64,000 nucleotides of DNA from Burkholderia cepacia (GTDB lineage Bacteria > Pseudomonadota > Gammaproteobacteria > Burkholderiales > Burkholderiaceae). This document shows positions 62,264 through 64,000 of the stretch, piece after piece; the first letter of the stretch is position 1; each line of letters begins with the position of its first letter. The translations under genes and the position numbers were made by a program. The stretch lies in assembly GCF_001718835.1 (NCBI RefSeq), contig NZ_CP013444.1, forward strand, positions 2,046,001 to 2,110,000, in the 5' to 3' direction. A model generated the notes under the pieces. The model was not told the DNA's origin and did not search any database. It saw nothing but the letters and a program-made list of their open reading frames with translations.

Positions 62264-62654
62264 GATGCACCGCGACGAGAAAATGCTCGGCCCCCGCCCG
62301 TCGCGCCGCCAGCATCGCCTGCACGACGACGCCATGCGCCGCACCATCGTCCGCCGCGATGACGATGTCGTGATGTTGTCCGAGCAGATGCGCGACGATG
62401 CTGCTGACGCGATCGAGCGGCACCGGCTGCCGATCGATGAAGATCTGGTTTTCCCGGTTCACCGACAGCGTCACGGGCCGATCCGCTTGCAACTGCCGCG
62501 CCTGCCCGCGCGGCAGATCGATCCCGACCGCGTCGAGTCGCTGCATCGCGAGCGACGTCAGCATGAACGTCGCGAGCAGGAAGAACATCACGTCGATCAT
62601 CGGGATGATTTCGATGCGTCCACGTTTCGATGCGCGCGAGCGGCGCAGTTTCAC
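62256..62654 (-). CDS. ExbD biopolymer transport protein
   Basis: 132-residue inner-membrane protein. The single helix near residues 18-37 (IPMIDVMFFLLATFML) carries the essential proton-path aspartate, Asp21 of MIDVMFF. The C-terminal periplasmic domain follows. It forms the energy-harvesting complex with ExbB that drives TonB. The GTG at 62654 overlaps the exbB stop as GTGA, so the three genes are translated together. Length is normal. Confidence 0.9.
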   Translation of the reverse strand: MKLRRSRASKRGRIEIIPMIDVMFFLLATFMLTSLAMQRLDAVGIDLPRGQARQLQADRPVTLSVNRENQIFIDRQPVPLDRVSSIVAHLLGQHHDIVIAADDGAAHGVVVQAMLAARRAGAEHFLVAVHRD

Positions 62655-63232
62655 AATGGCGCTCCCGCACGTTCGCGCGCGAGGCGCAATTCGGCGAGCC
62701 GTTCGTTCGCGAACGATTCGAGCTCGTCCATCAGACGGTCGACGCGGCGCGAGAAGTAATTGAACGCGAACAGCGCGACGAGCGCGATCACGAGGCCGAT
62801 CGCGGTCGCGACGAGCGCCTGTGCGACCCCGCCCGACACACCGGCCGGGTTGACGAGGCCGTCACCGCCGATCAGGCGGAACGAATGCATCATGCCGACG
62901 ATCGTGCCGAGCAAACCCAGCAACGGTGCCGCCGTGACAATCGTTTCGAGCAGCCACAGACCGCGGCTCATGTCGCGCTCGATCTGCTGCGCGGCCGCGT
63001 CGACCTTCGCTTCGACGTGCCACAGCGGCATCGCGCCGTCGTCGAAAAGCGCCGCCAGCCGCTGCATCGCATGCCCGTCCCGCCATGCGCCGCCGCGCCC
63101 GCCGGCGAAGCGCCGGAACGTGTATGCGCGGTCCAGCATGATCGCCAGCGCGATGATCGCCAGCGCGCTCAGCGGATAGACGACCCAACCGCCGACACGC
63201 AGCGCGTCGGCAAAACCTGACCATTCATTCAT
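62651..63232 (-). CDS. ExbB/MotA-TolQ family proton channel protein
   Basis: 193-residue inner-membrane protein with three helices: about 13-33, then the pair LLETIVTAAPLLGLLGTIVGMM (about 92-113) and GVAQALVATAIGLVIALVALFAFN, which are the family signature. It surrounds ExbD and powers TonB. The ATG at 63232 has GAGGT upstream. It lies 25 bp after the receptor stop and overlaps exbD. Sequence pattern firmly supports the family. Confidence 0.92.
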   Translation of the reverse strand: MNEWSGFADALRVGGWVVYPLSALAIIALAIMLDRAYTFRRFAGGRGGAWRDGHAMQRLAALFDDGAMPLWHVEAKVDAAAQQIERDMSRGLWLLETIVTAAPLLGLLGTIVGMMHSFRLIGGDGLVNPAGVSGGVAQALVATAIGLVIALVALFAFNYFSRRVDRLMDELESFANERLAELRLARERAGAPL

Positions 63233-63257
63233 CGTGTGACCTCGTGTGAACCGGCAA

Positions 63258-64000
63258 TCAGAAGTGTTTCGTCAGGCCCGCGTAGATCGCGCGCCTCGGG
63301 CCGTACTGCGGTGCGCCCACGCCGATGCCGGAGCCGTCGCGCAACTCGTAGACGTGGCCGAACGCGTTGACGAGCGACACGCGCGCATCGAACTTGCCGA
63401 CGATCGGCTCCTCGAAGTGTTCGAGCACGCCTAGGTTGACCTGCATGTACCAAGGCAGGCGATCCGTGTTCGCAAACCCCCGCCGCAAACCGCTTCCAAC
63501 GATGCCGTCCGCGCTGAAGGTCGTGCGGCCCAGTGTGTAGGCGCCGCCGAACGACGCCGTGACGCGCTGGTCGTGATCGAGGTAGACCCAGTTGTTCGCG
63601 ATGTACGCGAGTTCGTCCGGGCCGAAATTGAACTGCGCGGATTCTATGTTCTTGCCCTGCGCACGGCTATACGCGACGTTCAGATAGGCGGACACGTTGC
63701 CCTCCTTGTAGCTCGACGTGAATTCGACCCCGTAGACGCGGCCTTCCTGATAGTTGAACGGCGTAAAGATCAGGGCGGTACCGAACTGTCCTTCGTCGAG
63801 CAGATCGGACGCCTTCTTGTAGTACGCGTCGAGCCCGACGGTGACGGCGGACGTGAGACGCTGCGTGATGCCGACGTCGAAGTAGTGGCTGCGTTCCGGC
63901 TTAACCGGGTCGTTCTGCGCGCTCGGGCTCTGGTTCGTCGTGCCGTTGAAGCTGGCGATCGTGGAGCCGGACACGAGCTCGAACGCGGGCGGCGTGAAAT
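63258..64000 (-). CDS. TonB-dependent receptor, C-terminal part (runs off right edge)
   Basis: About 247 residues of the beta-barrel of an outer-membrane TonB-dependent receptor, entering from the right edge. FTPPAFELVSGSTIASF, the barrel segment YFDVGITQRLTSAVTVGLDAYYKKASDLLD and the final ...GLTKHF with terminal Phe are typical. The N-terminal plug and signal peptide lie outside the window, so the ligand cannot be judged. It is transcribed with exbB, exbD and tonB, so it has its own energy system. Confidence 0.9.
   Translation of the reverse strand, partial: FTPPAFELVSGSTIASFNGTTNQSPSAQNDPVKPERSHYFDVGITQRLTSAVTVGLDAYYKKASDLLDEGQFGTALIFTPFNYQEGRVYGVEFTSSYKEGNVSAYLNVAYSRAQGKNIESAQFNFGPDELAYIANNWVYLDHDQRVTASFGGAYTLGRTTFSADGIVGSGLRRGFANTDRLPWYMQVNLGVLEHFEEPIVGKFDARVSLVNAFGHVYELRDGSGIGVGAPQYGPRRAIYAGLTKHF

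Noticed and set aside
1..64000. CRISPR arrays, rRNA or complete tRNA genes
   Set aside because: No regularly spaced repeats and no recognisable rRNA or tRNA segments were seen on reading both strands; a covariance-model scan was not possible.

Overview
The window comes from a high-GC betaproteobacterium, most likely Burkholderia and probably the B. cepacia complex. Core genes have strong G/C third positions, starts are often coupled as ATGA or GTGA, and the gene content fits: a hydroxyproline cluster, DUF2905, a pga exopolysaccharide operon and an ATP-grasp/alpha-E/transglutaminase cluster. This is inferred from gene content; no search was run.

Region 1 (1-6.8 kb) is a hydroxyproline catabolic locus. 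A leftward pair (4-hydroxyproline epimerase, then a cut-off FAD dehydrogenase) is divergent from a rightward operon (deaminase, APC permease, semialdehyde dehydrogenase, Ldh-type reductase). A long inverted repeat lies between them. 7-11.6 kb carries a cytochrome b561, an SH3 protein, a His/Gly-rich lipoprotein, a CapA-like protein with DUF2905, and a helix-hairpin-helix protein.

Region 2 (11.6-18.2 kb) is a low-GC island. A tyrosine recombinase gene is decayed and split by about 2 kb of DNA that carries an orphan polytopic membrane protein. It is followed by an IS30-family element and an ApeA-like HEPN protein. The core resumes with a HAD hydrolase, a MerR regulator with a textbook operator beside a DUF2938 gene, and an acetyl-CoA hydrolase/transferase.

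Region 3 (22-29.3 kb) is a tightly coupled seven-gene operon: CDP-alcohol phosphatidyltransferase, Fe(II)/2OG oxygenase, HpnL-like membrane protein, nucleotidyltransferase, PEP mutase fused to a nucleotidyltransferase, phosphonopyruvate decarboxylase, and an aminoethylphosphonate transaminase. Together they suggest synthesis of 2-aminoethylphosphonate and its transfer to a lipid headgroup, possibly hydroxylated and flipped across the membrane. I regard this as the most interesting system here.

Region 4 (29.5-34.3 kb) is a second low-GC block holding a HEPN protein, an AIPR protein and a formylglycine-generating-enzyme-like protein, which looks like a defence island. A secreted protein, an acyltransferase and a proline iminopeptidase follow.

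Region 5 (37.7-48.5 kb) is a leftward cluster of two circularly permuted ATP-grasp units, two alpha-E units and three transglutaminase-like proteins, a predicted peptide-ligating system of unknown product. One ATP-grasp/alpha-E gene has an apparent one-base frameshift that joins it in frame to the next gene, and one transglutaminase has Ser in place of its catalytic Cys.

Region 6 (49-64 kb) holds a HypT-like LysR gene with a T-N11-A box upstream, then a poly-N-acetylglucosamine operon: two accessory genes, pgaABCD, a glmS paralogue and an exported propeller-like protein. A leftward TonB-dependent receptor, ExbB, ExbD and TonB set closes the window and runs off the right edge.
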